NCBI RefSeq assembly: GCF_019278565.1
Contig: NZ_CP058988.1
Location: 310,001-374,000 of the forward strand
Direction of reading: 5' to 3'
Source of the DNA: Cellulophaga sp. HaHa_2_95
Lineage (GTDB): Bacteria; Bacteroidota; Bacteroidia; Flavobacteriales; Flavobacteriaceae
DNA length: 64,000 nucleotides
The notes under the pieces are model-generated. The model did not search any database and was not told where the DNA came from. It saw only the letters and a list, made by a program, of their open reading frames with translations. Numbering within the stretch: position 1 is the stretch's first letter; each line of letters starts with the position of its first letter. The translations under genes were made by a program, and so were the position numbers. This document shows, piece after piece, positions 38,296 through 47,500 of this stretch.

Positions 38296-39140
38296 AAAAA
38301 ATGAAACACTACGATTTAACAATATCAATTGTTCTTTATAACACTGAATTTGAAGAAATAATAAATATCATTAAGATATTTGAAAATGCAAGTATAAAAT
38401 ATAAAATATTCCTAATAGATAATTCTCCATTGAATACTTTAAGCGATAAAATTGGTGAAGTTGAGAATGTTCAATATATCTATACGGGTAAAAATGTTGG
38501 TTTCGGATCTGGTCACAATATTGGAATTAAAAGATCTAAAGATATATCGAAATATCATTTAGTTTTAAATGCGGATGTTAACTTTGAATTTTCTATAATC
38601 CCTACTATCATAAGATATATGGATGAAAATAGTGACGTAGGTCTCTTAGCTCCCAAGATACTTAATTTTGATGGCACAATTCAATATTCCGCAAAGTTAT
38701 TGCCAACACCCCTAAATTTAATTGTAAGAAGATTTATTCCAATAAATTATCTTCTTAAAAAATTGGATTATAGATACGAATTAAAGTTTTTTAATTTTGA
38801 CAAAATAATCCAAGTCCCATATGTAATGGGCTGTTTTATGTTTATACGCTGTAAGATATTCGAAAACACGGATGGTTTTGATGAAAGATTTTTCATGTAC
38901 CCAGAGGATATTGATTTAACTAGAAGAATCTATCAAAAACACAAAACAATTTACTTTCCACTGGTTTCTATAATGCATAAACATGGAAAAGGATCATATA
39001 AAAATTATAAGTTACTATATTATCACGTTACCTCTATGATAAAATATTTTAATAAGTGGGGCTGGATATTTGATAAAGAAAGAAAGCAGATTAACGAAAA
39101 AGTCTTATCTCAATTTAACAGTAAAGACAGAAAATTATAA
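38292..39140 (+). CDS. Glycosyltransferase family 2 (rhamnosyltransferase-like)
   Basis: A 282-residue GT-A enzyme of the WbbL/RfbN-like GT2 subgroup. It shows LTISIVLYNTEFEEI, NVGFGSGHNIGIKRS, the DXD-like LVLNADVNF, and the acceptor-side VMGCFMFIRCKIF, then GFDERFFMYPEDIDLTRRI (ED catalytic pair). Members of this subgroup often transfer rhamnose, which agrees with the rfb genes upstream. The start may be ATG 38292 (overlapping the previous stop in ATGA) or ATG 38301, three codons later. Confidence 0.88.
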   Translation: MKKMKHYDLTISIVLYNTEFEEIINIIKIFENASIKYKIFLIDNSPLNTLSDKIGEVENVQYIYTGKNVGFGSGHNIGIKRSKDISKYHLVLNADVNFEFSIIPTIIRYMDENSDVGLLAPKILNFDGTIQYSAKLLPTPLNLIVRRFIPINYLLKKLDYRYELKFFNFDKIIQVPYVMGCFMFIRCKIFENTDGFDERFFMYPEDIDLTRRIYQKHKTIYFPLVSIMHKHGKGSYKNYKLLYYHVTSMIKYFNKWGWIFDKERKQINEKVLSQFNSKDRKL

Positions 39141-39205
39141 TAAATCAAAAAATAATTTTTCTAAAAAAATTAATCCGAAACAAAAAGAAAAGCTTTATTT
39201 GTAAT

Positions 39206-40558
39206 ATGATTTTCAAACAACATAGGTTTTCTAATTTCATCAATACCATTTCCTACCTAATAGATATTTTTGTAATTAATCTAGTAGCCTACTTAATTCT
39301 TTCTCTTTATAATATCCCTAAAATATTTTATTTGTATATTTCATTAGGGTGGATTTTAATATCCATTAAAAATGAATTTTATACCGTATATCGTTATACG
39401 AAGGTAACCTCTATCTTAATATTACTTTTAAGGCAATTTACAGTTTTTTTTTTAGCATTATTTACATTCATAGGTTTTTTCAAACAGCCAGATATTAGCA
39501 ATTATACTTTAATTAGGTACTTCTTTATCGTTGCTTTAACAATCTTTTGTTTAAAATTTATTGTATATGGCCTATTGATGACCTTTAGAAAATTCATTAA
39601 AGGAAATCTACGAAATGTTGTTGTTATAGGAAAAAACAAGAAAACGGATCAATTAATTGGAGTATTTCATGATTTTCCAGAGTATGGATATCATTTCACA
39701 AAACAATACAACCCCAAAGAAAAAAATTTCACGTTAAGTGAAGTTTTTAAGTTTATTCAAACGAATAATATAAACGAAATCTACTGTTCCGTATCAGAAT
39801 TAAAAAATTCAGAATTAAATGAAATTATAAGTTTTGCTGATAACAATATCAAAATTTTAAAATTTATACCTGATAACAAAAATATCTTTTCTAAAAAATT
39901 AAAATTTGAGTATTACGATTACATCCCAGTTCTTTCATTAAGAGATATTCCTTTGCATAATCCTTTGAATGCTATACTAAAAAGAACGTTTGACATTGTA
40001 TTCTCAATAATCGTAATTCTTGGGATATTGTCCTGGTTGACACCTATATTAGCATTAATCATACGTTTAGAGTCTAAAGGACCTATATTTTTTAGACAAC
40101 TTAGGAACGGTATAGATAATAGAGAGTTTTATTGCTATAAATTTCGCTCTATGGGCTTAGACAACGGGGGCGATAAGTTTCAAACTGTTAAGAATGATAT
40201 GCGTGTTACAAGAGTTGGAAAATTCATAAGAAGGACAAGTATTGACGAGTTACCACAATTTTACAATGTGTTCTTTGGAACAATGTCTGTAGTAGGACCT
40301 AGACCGCATATGCTGAAATTATCGCTTGAATATGAGGCTATCGTTGATAAATACATGTTACGCCAATTTGTAAAACCAGGTATTACAGGGTTAGCACAGG
40401 TAAGAGGATATAGAGGAGAGATTGAAGAAGATTCAGATATTATTAATCGAGTAAAGTTTGATATTTTTTATGTCGAAAATTGGTCCTTAATTTTAGATTT
40501 GAAAATAATTGTTCAAACAGTGATCAAAGCTGTGTTGGGAGACGAAAAAGCGATATAA
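39206..40558 (+). CDS. Initiating polyprenyl glycosylphosphotransferase
   Basis: A 450-residue membrane enzyme (WcaJ/WbaP/CpsE type) that starts repeat-unit assembly by moving a sugar-1-phosphate onto undecaprenyl phosphate. The first 130 residues have four hydrophobic helices and are followed by a Rossmann-like domain ([20 protein letters not shown]). The C-terminal catalytic domain starts at [17 protein letters not shown] and has [40 protein letters not shown] and SVVGPRPH. The sugar is not fixed by sequence (glucose, galactose and similar are common). The next gene overlaps its stop by one base (TAATG). Confidence 0.93.
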   Translation: MIFKQHRFSNFINTISYLIDIFVINLVAYLILSLYNIPKIFYLYISLGWILISIKNEFYTVYRYTKVTSILILLLRQFTVFFLALFTFIGFFKQPDISNYTLIRYFFIVALTIFCLKFIVYGLLMTFRKFIKGNLRNVVVIGKNKKTDQLIGVFHDFPEYGYHFTKQYNPKEKNFTLSEVFKFIQTNNINEIYCSVSELKNSELNEIISFADNNIKILKFIPDNKNIFSKKLKFEYYDYIPVLSLRDIPLHNPLNAILKRTFDIVFSIIVILGILSWLTPILALIIRLESKGPIFFRQLRNGIDNREFYCYKFRSMGLDNGGDKFQTVKNDMRVTRVGKFIRRTSIDELPQFYNVFFGTMSVVGPRPHMLKLSLEYEAIVDKYMLRQFVKPGITGLAQVRGYRGEIEEDSDIINRVKFDIFYVENWSLILDLKIIVQTVIKAVLGDEKAI

Positions 40559-41538
40559 TGAAAAGAGTACTAATTACAGGAGCAGCAGGGTTTTTAGGAT
40601 CTCATTTATGTGATCGCTTTATAAAAGACGGGTACTATGTTATAGGCATGGATAATCTAATTACCGGTGATTTAAAAAATATAGAACACCTGTTTCACTT
40701 AAAACAATTTGAATTCCATCATCATGATGTGTGCAACTTTGTACATGTTAGTGGCGAATTAGATTTTATATTACATTTCGCTTCGCCCGCTAGTCCAATA
40801 GATTATTTAAAAATTCCTATTCAGACACTTAAAGTAAGTTCTGTAGGAACATTAAATTTATTAGGTTTAGCAAAACAAAAAAATGCAAGAATCCTAGTCG
40901 CATCAACCTCTGAAATATATGGCGACCCGCTAGTACACCCTCAGAACGAGGAGTACTATGGTAACGTAAGCTCTATAGGTCCACGTGGCGTATATGACGA
41001 AGCAAAACGCTTTATGGAGTCGCTTACTATGGCCTACCATAGATACCATGGCTTAGACACGCGTATCGTACGTATATTCAACACTTATGGCCCAAGAATG
41101 CGCTTAAATGACGGCCGTGTAGTTCCTGCTTTTATGGGGCAAGCACTCCGCGGTGAAGATATCACCGTATTCGGAGATGGTTCTCAGACACGTTCTTTCT
41201 GCTTTATAGATGATCAAGTAGAAGGTATTTACCGTTTACTAATGAGTGATTGTTCAGATCCTGTGAATATTGGAAATCCGCATGAAACTACTATTTTAGA
41301 ATTTGCACAAGAAATTATTAAACTTACTGGTACACAGCAAAAAATTATTTTTAAGCCCTTACCACAAGATGATCCTTTGCAACGTCAACCTGATATCACA
41401 AAAGCCAAAGAAATCTTGGATTGGGAACCTAAAGTTCATAGAACAGAAGGCCTTAAAATAGTTTTTGATTATTTTAAATCTTTATCACCTGACGAACTTC
41501 AGAAAAAAGAACATAGAGATTTCTCTAGTAAAGCTTAA
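40558..41538 (+). CDS. UDP-glucuronate decarboxylase-like SDR (UDP-xylose synthase)
   Basis: A 326-residue extended SDR closest to UDP-glucuronic acid decarboxylase, which makes UDP-xylose. ATG 40558 gives [20 protein letters not shown], the correct N-terminus; the frame could extend 78 bases upstream only by overlapping the transferase gene. Motifs are [31 protein letters not shown], the catalytic [10 protein letters not shown] and [18 protein letters not shown]. [11 protein letters not shown] and TYGPRM are characteristic of this subgroup. The substrate would need a UDP-glucose dehydrogenase encoded elsewhere. Codon use returns to that of the core genes here, marking the right end of the variable cassette. 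Confidence 0.9.
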   Translation: MKRVLITGAAGFLGSHLCDRFIKDGYYVIGMDNLITGDLKNIEHLFHLKQFEFHHHDVCNFVHVSGELDFILHFASPASPIDYLKIPIQTLKVSSVGTLNLLGLAKQKNARILVASTSEIYGDPLVHPQNEEYYGNVSSIGPRGVYDEAKRFMESLTMAYHRYHGLDTRIVRIFNTYGPRMRLNDGRVVPAFMGQALRGEDITVFGDGSQTRSFCFIDDQVEGIYRLLMSDCSDPVNIGNPHETTILEFAQEIIKLTGTQQKIIFKPLPQDDPLQRQPDITKAKEILDWEPKVHRTEGLKIVFDYFKSLSPDELQKKEHRDFSSKA

Positions 41539-41587
41539 GGAATATATTTATCCGATAAAATTACTGGTATTATTCGTCTTCAATAGG

Positions 41588-41595
41588 TATTTTTG
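41588..41595 (+). promoter_or_regulatory. Promoter -7 box of purD
   Basis: TATTTTTG, a TAnnTTTG match, 18 bases before ATG 41614. It contains the TTG that would otherwise extend the purD frame, arguing against that longer start. Confidence 0.5.
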
Positions 41596-41613
41596 CCCAA
41601 ACCTTCTAATAGT

Positions 41614-42885
41614 ATGAACATTCTTATTCTTGGAGCAGGTGGCCGTGAACACACCCTTGCTTGGAAACTAAAACAAAGTCCAAAATTATCTAATCTTTTT
41701 GTTGCACCTGGTAATGCAGGTACTGCAGCCATTGCTACTAACCTCAACATAGGCGTCAATGATTTTGAGGCTATTAAAGAAGCGGTTATTTCAGAAAAAA
41801 TAGAAATGGTCATCGTAGGACCTGAAGATCCATTAGTGAATGGTGTTCATGATTTCTTTTTAAATGATAATGATTTAAAAAATATTCCTGTTATAGGCCC
41901 ACAAAAGGCTGCTGCAACTTTAGAAGGAAGTAAAGATTTTGCAAAAGAATTTATGATGCGTCATAACATTCCTACTGCAGCATATGAAAGTTTTACTGCT
42001 GAGAGTCTCGAAAAAGGCTATACTTTTTTAGAAAGTTTAAATCCTCCTTATGTTTTAAAAGCGGATGGTCTAGCCGCCGGAAAAGGTGTTGTAATTTTGA
42101 ACAACTTACAAGACGCTAAAGAGGAACTTAAATCTATGCTAGTGGATGCTAAATTTGGTACTGCCAGTACCACTGTGGTTATAGAAGAGTTCTTAGACGG
42201 TATAGAATTAAGTGTTTTTGTATTAACTGATAGCGAAAATTATAAAATATTACCTACGGCAAAAGACTATAAGCGTATAGGAGAAGGAGACACTGGCCTC
42301 AATACCGGTGGTATGGGTGCTATTTCGCCTGTTCCCTTCGCTAGTGAGGCATTTATGGACAAGATACATAAGCAAGTTGTCATCCCTACCGTAGAAGGCC
42401 TTAAAAAGGATAATTTGCCTTACAAAGGATTTATCTTTATTGGATTGATTAAAGTTGACGATAATCCTAAGGTTATTGAATACAATGTTCGTTTAGGAGA
42501 TCCAGAGACCGAAGTTGTTATTCCAAGGTTAAAAAATGATTTGGTAGAACTTTTACAGGCAGTTGCTAATCAAACTTTGAACGAAATAGATTTACAGGTT
42601 GATGAGCGTACTGCCACAACTGTAATGGCTGTTTCAGGCGGATACCCTGAGGCGTACGAAAAAAGAAAGGAGATAACTGGATTTGAAATGATTAAAGATG
42701 CTACCGTTTTTCATGCAGGTACCACTTTAGTAGATGGAAAAGTACTAACTTCTGGAGGCCGCGTATTAGCGGTTACCGCTTTTGGATCGGACTTTAAAGA
42801 AGCTTTAAAATTATCGTATCAAAATATAGAAAAATTAAACTTTGAAAAGATGAACTATAGAAAAGATCTAGGCTTTGATCTGTAG
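41614..42885 (+). CDS. purD: Phosphoribosylamine-glycine ligase
   Basis: Second enzyme of de novo purine synthesis, joining glycine to phosphoribosylamine with ATP. ATG 41614 gives MNILILGAGGREHTLAWKL, the standard N-terminus, and 423 residues, the usual length. ATP-grasp features are PYVLKADGLAAGKGVVI, VVIEEFLDGIELSVF, DTGLNTGGMGAISPVP and VIEYNVRLGDPETEVV. The in-frame TTG at 41593 lies in the -7 box. It is a single-gene unit ended by a strong terminator. Confidence 0.97.
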   Translation: MNILILGAGGREHTLAWKLKQSPKLSNLFVAPGNAGTAAIATNLNIGVNDFEAIKEAVISEKIEMVIVGPEDPLVNGVHDFFLNDNDLKNIPVIGPQKAAATLEGSKDFAKEFMMRHNIPTAAYESFTAESLEKGYTFLESLNPPYVLKADGLAAGKGVVILNNLQDAKEELKSMLVDAKFGTASTTVVIEEFLDGIELSVFVLTDSENYKILPTAKDYKRIGEGDTGLNTGGMGAISPVPFASEAFMDKIHKQVVIPTVEGLKKDNLPYKGFIFIGLIKVDDNPKVIEYNVRLGDPETEVVIPRLKNDLVELLQAVANQTLNEIDLQVDERTATTVMAVSGGYPEAYEKRKEITGFEMIKDATVFHAGTTLVDGKVLTSGGRVLAVTAFGSDFKEALKLSYQNIEKLNFEKMNYRKDLGFDL

Positions 42886-42903
42886 TTCCTAAAATTTAAA
42901 CAT

Positions 42904-42932
42904 AAAAAAAGCCCTTTGAAAGGGCTTTTTTT
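42904..42932. terminator. Bidirectional terminator, purD / small membrane gene
   Basis: AAAAAAGCCCTT / AAGGGCTTTTTT hairpin with a 3-base loop and flanking A and T tracts, between two convergent genes. Confidence 0.9.
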
Positions 42933-42937
42933 AGTTC

Positions 42938-43159
42938 TTACAAGTAAGAATGACCTGTAACGTCTTTACGTTCTTCACCAGAATCGTTATATTTTTTCAA
43001 TTGTAACATCCAATATACAAAGGCTACAGCGCCAATAACCATGAAAATCCAATTCAATGTACTAGCACCCCACCAGCTATGCATAAAACGCAATGCATCA
43101 AGAGGTATAAATAATACATTTACAAATAAATCTTCAATCGCTCTAAAAAATGATTCCAT
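42938..43159 (-). CDS. Small flavobacterial membrane protein (DUF6341-like)
   Basis: A 73-residue protein of a conserved flavobacterial family (I believe DUF6341), often mislabelled as uracil phosphoribosyltransferase. It begins MESFFRAIEDLFVNVLFIPL, has the aromatic segment RFMHSWWGASTLNW, one clear membrane helix (WIFMVIGAVAFVYWMLQL) and the family tail DVTGHSYL. An ATG at 43177 would add six residues but lies upstream of the predicted transcript start, so ATG 43159 is chosen. It diverges from the DUF6427-like gene. Function unknown. Confidence 0.8.
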   Translation of the reverse strand: MESFFRAIEDLFVNVLFIPLDALRFMHSWWGASTLNWIFMVIGAVAFVYWMLQLKKYNDSGEERKDVTGHSYL

Positions 43160-43178
43160 CTTAATTATATTTACCATG

Positions 43179-43208
43179 CAAAAATATAAAAACCCAAGAT
43201 GATTTCAA
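43179..43208 (-). promoter_or_regulatory. Promoter of the DUF6341-like gene
   Basis: On the minus strand: TTG at 43208-43206, 19 bases, then TATTTTTG at 43186-43179. The -33 element lies inside the first codons of the divergent gene starting at 43199. Confidence 0.6.
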
Positions 43209-44131
43209 GCATTTTTGGAAAAACAAAACCAATAAATTACATCTTAATACTTTCTTTTCTGTTTGTATTCTACTGGTTTACTGTTTTCATCCTTTATTCT
43301 ATTCCTTATAATTCTAACACTATCCTACTGCAAATAGTAGCTTTAGGGGTATTATTGTTCGATATATTCATTATAAATTTTATCGTAAAACGCAATAAGA
43401 TAACGGCAGATCACTCCTATACTATTCTTTTTTTTACCTTATTAATTTTAATATTTCCAGAGACATTACTGGATAACTACAGTATTATCTGCTCGTTTTT
43501 TCTTTTAATCGCCTTAAGGAGGCTACTAAGTATAAAATCACTCAAGTCCATAAAAATAAAAATTTTTGATGCTTCAATGTGGATTGCTATTGCCAGTTTA
43601 TTCTATGATTGGGCCATTTTATTCTTAATCCTCGTCTATATCACCATTTACTTATACAACCCTAAAAACATAAGAAACTGGATTGTACCCTTCATTGGTG
43701 TAGCTACCGTATTTTTAATAGCATCGGCAGTCTTTATCCTAATAAACCAACCAGAGTATATTCTTAATCATTATAAATTCACAGTAAGTACCACTTCTGA
43801 ATACTTATTAGAATGGCGCCATAGTTTACGGTTATTAACCTACATTTTTGCCATACTTTTCCTAATTGTTCTCATGTTTATTAAATTAAGCAGCTCTGGT
43901 CAAGGACGAATAAACACCATGCGTCTTATCAATATATTTTTCTTAATAGGGATTACCATTACGCTACTTAATTCTAATCATGAGATTTCCCCTATATTAA
44001 TGACCTTCTTTCCTGCTACGGTCTTTATGTCTAATTATATTGAAACGATAAAAAAGCCCACTATTAGAGAAATTGCACTAATTGCGAGTATAATTATACC
44101 TTTTATCATCTTGTTGATACGGTTTATTTAA
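43199..44131 (+). CDS. DUF6427-like polytopic membrane protein
   Basis: A 310-residue membrane protein with about ten hydrophobic helices, fitting a conserved flavobacterial family (I believe DUF6427). It starts MISSIFGKTKPINYILILSF, has LIALRRLLSIKSLKSIKIKIFDA in a cytoplasmic loop and DWAILFLILVYITIYLYNPKN, a region typical of the family. It is always found near purD and a DUF6341-type gene in the flavobacteria I recall. No catalytic motif is visible. The next gene has its own promoter. Confidence 0.75.
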   Translation: MISSIFGKTKPINYILILSFLFVFYWFTVFILYSIPYNSNTILLQIVALGVLLFDIFIINFIVKRNKITADHSYTILFFTLLILIFPETLLDNYSIICSFFLLIALRRLLSIKSLKSIKIKIFDASMWIAIASLFYDWAILFLILVYITIYLYNPKNIRNWIVPFIGVATVFLIASAVFILINQPEYILNHYKFTVSTTSEYLLEWRHSLRLLTYIFAILFLIVLMFIKLSSSGQGRINTMRLINIFFLIGITITLLNSNHEISPILMTFFPATVFMSNYIETIKKPTIREIALIASIIIPFIILLIRFI

Positions 44132-44140
44132 GTCAAATAG

Positions 44141-44148
44141 TATCTTTG
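44141..44148 (+). promoter_or_regulatory. Promoter -7 box of the DUF4254 / GT9 genes
   Basis: TATCTTTG, an exact TAnnTTTG match, 16 bases before ATG 44165. A TTG at 44114-44116 is a possible but widely spaced -33. Confidence 0.55.
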
Positions 44149-44164
44149 CAAGAAAGCGTAATTT

Positions 44165-44767
44165 ATGTTTAGCGAATTTGCATTCAAAATCTTCGAGGAA
44201 AGTATAGCCCAATATCATGTAAAGGATGATGTGTATCAATCTTTTGAAAATCCGTATCCAAAGGATGATATTGCCCACCTTCTTTATCGAAAAAATTGGA
44301 TTGATACCGTACAATGGCATTATGAAGATATAATTCGCGATCCCAATATAGATCCAGAAGCGGCCTTAGTTTTAAAACGTAAAATTGATGCTAGCAACCA
44401 AGATAGAACAGATCTTGTGGAATATATTGATAGTTATTTCTTAAACAAATACCAATCGGTTTCTATAAAAGATGGTGCTACAATTAATACCGAAAGTCCA
44501 GCTTGGGCTATAGATCGTCTGTCAATTTTAGCCTTGAAAGTTTACCATATGAAAGAAGAAGCCAATAGAGTTGGTGCTTCTGCAGCATATTTGCAAAAAT
44601 GTGGAGATAAACTAACTATCCTTTTAGAACAGCAAAAAGATTTGTCTACCGCTATTGATCAATTGTTAACTGATATTGAACAAGGTGAAAAATACATGAA
44701 AGTCTATAAACAGATGAAAATGTATAATGATGATGAAATGAACCCCATTCTTCGCGGCAAAAAATAA
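44165..44767 (+). CDS. DUF4254 protein
   Basis: A 200-residue, largely helical, acidic cytoplasmic protein of the DUF4254 family. Its conserved-looking part is DIAHLLYRKNWIDTVQWHYEDIIRDP and ASNQDRTDLVEYIDSYFL, followed by AWAIDRLSILALKVYHM and a coiled C-terminal half. The family has no established activity, but in Bacteroidetes it is regularly next to a GT9 glycosyltransferase, as here (14-base gap), which suggests a part in lipopolysaccharide core synthesis. Confidence 0.82.
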   Translation: MFSEFAFKIFEESIAQYHVKDDVYQSFENPYPKDDIAHLLYRKNWIDTVQWHYEDIIRDPNIDPEAALVLKRKIDASNQDRTDLVEYIDSYFLNKYQSVSIKDGATINTESPAWAIDRLSILALKVYHMKEEANRVGASAAYLQKCGDKLTILLEQQKDLSTAIDQLLTDIEQGEKYMKVYKQMKMYNDDEMNPILRGKK

Positions 44768-44781
44768 ATTCCGCTTCTCTT

Positions 44782-45819
44782 ATGACACCTACCAAACATA
44801 TTTTGGTCATACGATTATCTGCTATGGGAGATGTTGCTATGACAATACCTGTATTACTAGCAATACAAGAGCAATATCCAGAACTAAAAATAAGTATTCT
44901 TACCAGAGCTTTTTTTAAGCCGATGTTCTCTCAACTGTCCAATGTTTCAATTATTGAAGCTGATGTAAAAGGAAGACATAAAGGAATGATTGGCCTGTAC
45001 CGTCTACAAAAAGAATTAAAAGCCTTGAAAGTAGATGCTGTTGCAGATTTACATAATGTTTTGAGAAGTAATATCCTCAAGCAATATTTTAAGACTAGTA
45101 AAATTCCTTTTATACAAATTGATAAAGGCAGAGTAGAAAAGAAAGCCTTGGTAGCCAAAACAAATAAAAAATTCGCTCCCTTACCATCAACGCATCAACG
45201 CTACGCCTCTGTTTTTGAGAAACTAGGATATCCTTTAAATTTAGAAGAATCAAAACTTCTAAAAAAAGAGTCCCTAAAAGAAAACACTCAAAAAGTAGTA
45301 GGTATTGGAACTAAAACGTGGATTGGAATAGCGCCATTTGCTGCTTTTGCAGGTAAAATGTACCCTATTGCTTCTATGGAAAAAGTGGTTTCAGAACTAA
45401 ACAATACCAATAGGTATAAAATATTACTCTTTGGCGGAGGCTCTAAAGAGAAAGAAGAACTTTCTAAGTGGGAACATAATTATGATAATGCTGTAAATAT
45501 TGCTGGCAAGATCGATTTGAGTCAGGAACTTGCTGTTATATCTCAGCTAGATATTATGATAGCTATGGATAGCGGTAATGCACATTTAGCTGCAATGTAC
45601 GGCATACCAACCCTGACCTTATGGGGCGTGACGCATCCTTATGCTGGTTTCTATCCTTTTAGACAAAACGAAAATAATGCCTTGTTATCAGATAAAGAAA
45701 AATATCCACTGATACCTACTTCAATTTACGGTAACAAAGTACCAAGCGGGTATGATAAGGTTATGGAAACCATCACTCCTGAAATGGTATTAAATAAAAT
45801 AGAAGAAATTTTACATTAA
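44782..45819 (+). CDS. Glycosyltransferase family 9 (heptosyltransferase-like)
   Basis: A 345-residue GT-B enzyme of the GT9 family, which adds heptose or related sugars to the lipid A core on the cytoplasmic face. It has the N-terminal ILVIRLSAMGDVAMTIPVL, the acceptor block DLHNVLRSN, and the donor-site sequences GIAPFAAFAGKMYP, LLFGGGSKEKEEL and MDSGNAHLAAMYGIPTLTLWG. The C-terminus overlaps the convergent tetR stop by 4 bases. Acceptor and exact donor are not known. Confidence 0.9.
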   Translation: MTPTKHILVIRLSAMGDVAMTIPVLLAIQEQYPELKISILTRAFFKPMFSQLSNVSIIEADVKGRHKGMIGLYRLQKELKALKVDAVADLHNVLRSNILKQYFKTSKIPFIQIDKGRVEKKALVAKTNKKFAPLPSTHQRYASVFEKLGYPLNLEESKLLKKESLKENTQKVVGIGTKTWIGIAPFAAFAGKMYPIASMEKVVSELNNTNRYKILLFGGGSKEKEELSKWEHNYDNAVNIAGKIDLSQELAVISQLDIMIAMDSGNAHLAAMYGIPTLTLWGVTHPYAGFYPFRQNENNALLSDKEKYPLIPTSIYGNKVPSGYDKVMETITPEMVLNKIEEILH

Positions 45820-46430
45820 GCTGTTTGCTTATTTGCCATCGCTCTAAAGAAAAATTTCACTTGTTGCATATACCGGTATCTTAATGCCGTTGCACTTCCT
45901 TCTACCATCATGGTTCTTATTCCTATATAGGAAGATATAATATAACTGGCTGCACCTTCACAATCTACATGACGATCTACAAAACCATTGAATTTGCCTC
46001 TTTGTAAGGCTGATACTAGATTAACTTCCCAAATTTTTAATGTATCATTTAAATACTTCATAATTTCAGGATTCTTACCATTGAATTCTGTAATGAAATT
46101 ACTCAATACAAAACCATGATCATTCTCATTATGTTCTGCCGTTTGTAAGGATTCATCCAAACAAGAAGAAATTAAATCTAATGGGTTGTCATGACCCTCT
46201 ATAGGCTCGATCAACATACTGTAGATTTTCCTAACAACCAATTGCTGCAAGATGCTGATAAAAAAATCTTCTTTTGATTTAAAGTGATAATAGAATGCAC
46301 CTTTAGAAAGGCTAAGTTCTTTTAATATTTCATCGACACTTGTATTATAATATCCTTTTCTATAAAACAACTCAAGCCCTGTAACTTGCATTTTGTGCAT
46401 GGTGGCCATGCGTTTTAAACTCTTTTCCAT
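45816..46430 (-). CDS. TetR/AcrR-family transcriptional regulator
   Basis: A 204-residue one-component regulator. The N-terminal helix-turn-helix is clear: GLELFYRKGYYNTSVDEIL, then LSLSKGAFYYHFKSKEDFF. The C-terminal helical domain would bind a small ligand and dimerise. Its -7 box lies at 46472-46479, and two operator-like sequences with ACC...GGT ends (46546-46555 and 46583-46596) lie in the divergent intergenic region, which suggests control of the DUF2064 gene, itself, or both. The ligand is unknown. Confidence 0.9.
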   Translation of the reverse strand: MEKSLKRMATMHKMQVTGLELFYRKGYYNTSVDEILKELSLSKGAFYYHFKSKEDFFISILQQLVVRKIYSMLIEPIEGHDNPLDLISSCLDESLQTAEHNENDHGFVLSNFITEFNGKNPEIMKYLNDTLKIWEVNLVSALQRGKFNGFVDRHVDCEGAASYIISSYIGIRTMMVEGSATALRYRYMQQVKFFFRAMANKQTA

Positions 46431-46471
46431 AAGATTTGGGTTTTTGGGTAAACAGACTGTAGGGTCTAATA

Positions 46472-46479
46472 CAAAGATA
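46472..46479 (-). promoter_or_regulatory. Promoter -7 box of the tetR gene
   Basis: Minus-strand TATCTTTG, 41 bases before the tetR ATG. The -33 element is not clear. Confidence 0.5.
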
Positions 46480-46582
46480 TTAAGTAGCTTTAATAATTAT
46501 AAAAATGAGAGGTAAGTGGATAGAAAATTACGGTATAACACCAAAACCTGTCGGTAAATGAACAATTTTGTAAATTTACCAA

Positions 46583-46596
46583 ACCCATTAGTCGGT
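46583..46596. promoter_or_regulatory. Candidate TetR operator ACCCATTAGTCGGT
   Basis: An imperfect dyad (10 of 14 positions symmetric) between the divergent tetR and DUF2064 genes. A sequence differing at one of 14 positions occurs at 59956-59969, and a shorter ACC/GGT element (ACCTGTCGGT) lies at 46546-46555. A TAAATTTA box just upstream (46571-46578) would place a plus-strand transcript start inside the element. Inference only. Confidence 0.4.
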
Positions 46597-46702
46597 TTTA
46601 TCGTAATTACATCGATAGATTGTTTTAAAAGTTAGTTACTTTTATAATAAAAAAAACCATCATAAATTAAGTTTCTAAGTATTTCATCGACCAACCCGAA
46701 GA

Positions 46703-47401
46703 ATGACACCAAACAACAACAAAACAGTCTTATTTGTTTTTTCTCTTTCTGCTACCATAGAAGCAGAGAGAAAACCGTTGTTTGGCGCTCACAAGAAGAG
46801 CACTTCTAAGGAATTTTTTAAGCTTTTAAATAAAAAAACGCGCCAAGTAGCTCAAAATAGTGGCGTTGATGTTGCTTGGATAGATGAAACACAGCAACAA
46901 GGAAATTCTTTCAATGAACGGTATGCTAATGCCTATCAGTCCTTATTTGATCAAGGGTATGAAAACGTTATTTCTATAGGTAACGACACTCCTAATCTTA
47001 CAACGCAGCATATTACAAATGCCATAAAAAGGCTTTCGCAGCAGCAACTTGTTTATGGCCCCTCTAAAGATGGTGGTGTATATCTTTTAGGCTATTCTAA
47101 AAATACTTTTGATAAAGCAGTCTTTAAAAAATTCTCTTGGCTCACAAGCAAGGTTTCTAAAGAAATAAAGGATTTCGCGATTCAAAACAATCTTTCTTTT
47201 TCGGTTTTAGAGACCTTGGAAGATATTGATTCAAAGAAAAATGCACTAGAATTTGCATATACCCATCTTAATTCAACTATAAGCACCTACATCTTGTTTC
47301 ATTTAGCTGCGGTTAAAACGAAATACGATAACAATACCAAAGCCCTAAGAACAAATATATTACTTCATAATTTTTTATTAAGAGGACCTCCTTCCCTATA
47401 G
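46703..47401 (+). CDS. DUF2064 (TIGR04282-like) nucleotidyltransferase-fold protein
   Basis: A 232-residue protein resembling the DUF2064 family, a GT-A/nucleotidyltransferase fold of unknown substrate. The core blocks are present: VDVAWIDETQQQGNSFNERY, NVISIGNDTPNLTTQHI (the GxDxP motif as GNDTP) and LVYGPSKDGGVYLLGY. The last 50 residues form a separate helix. It diverges from tetR and is followed 99 bases later by susC, so it may be linked to either. Confidence 0.8.
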   Translation: MTPNNNKTVLFVFSLSATIEAERKPLFGAHKKSTSKEFFKLLNKKTRQVAQNSGVDVAWIDETQQQGNSFNERYANAYQSLFDQGYENVISIGNDTPNLTTQHITNAIKRLSQQQLVYGPSKDGGVYLLGYSKNTFDKAVFKKFSWLTSKVSKEIKDFAIQNNLSFSVLETLEDIDSKKNALEFAYTHLNSTISTYILFHLAAVKTKYDNNTKALRTNILLHNFLLRGPPSL

Positions 47402-47500
47402 TTTTTCAGATTCATAAAAATCAACATAAAAAATCTGTCTAGCCTCATGCTAGATTGGCGGCCTTATGTAACTATCTCATCCATCTTATATAAAACTATT

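Noticed and set aside
44078..44320. 80-codon minus-strand frame between the DUF6427-like and DUF4254 genes
   Set aside because: It overlaps both real genes and would cover the -7 box of the DUF4254 gene.
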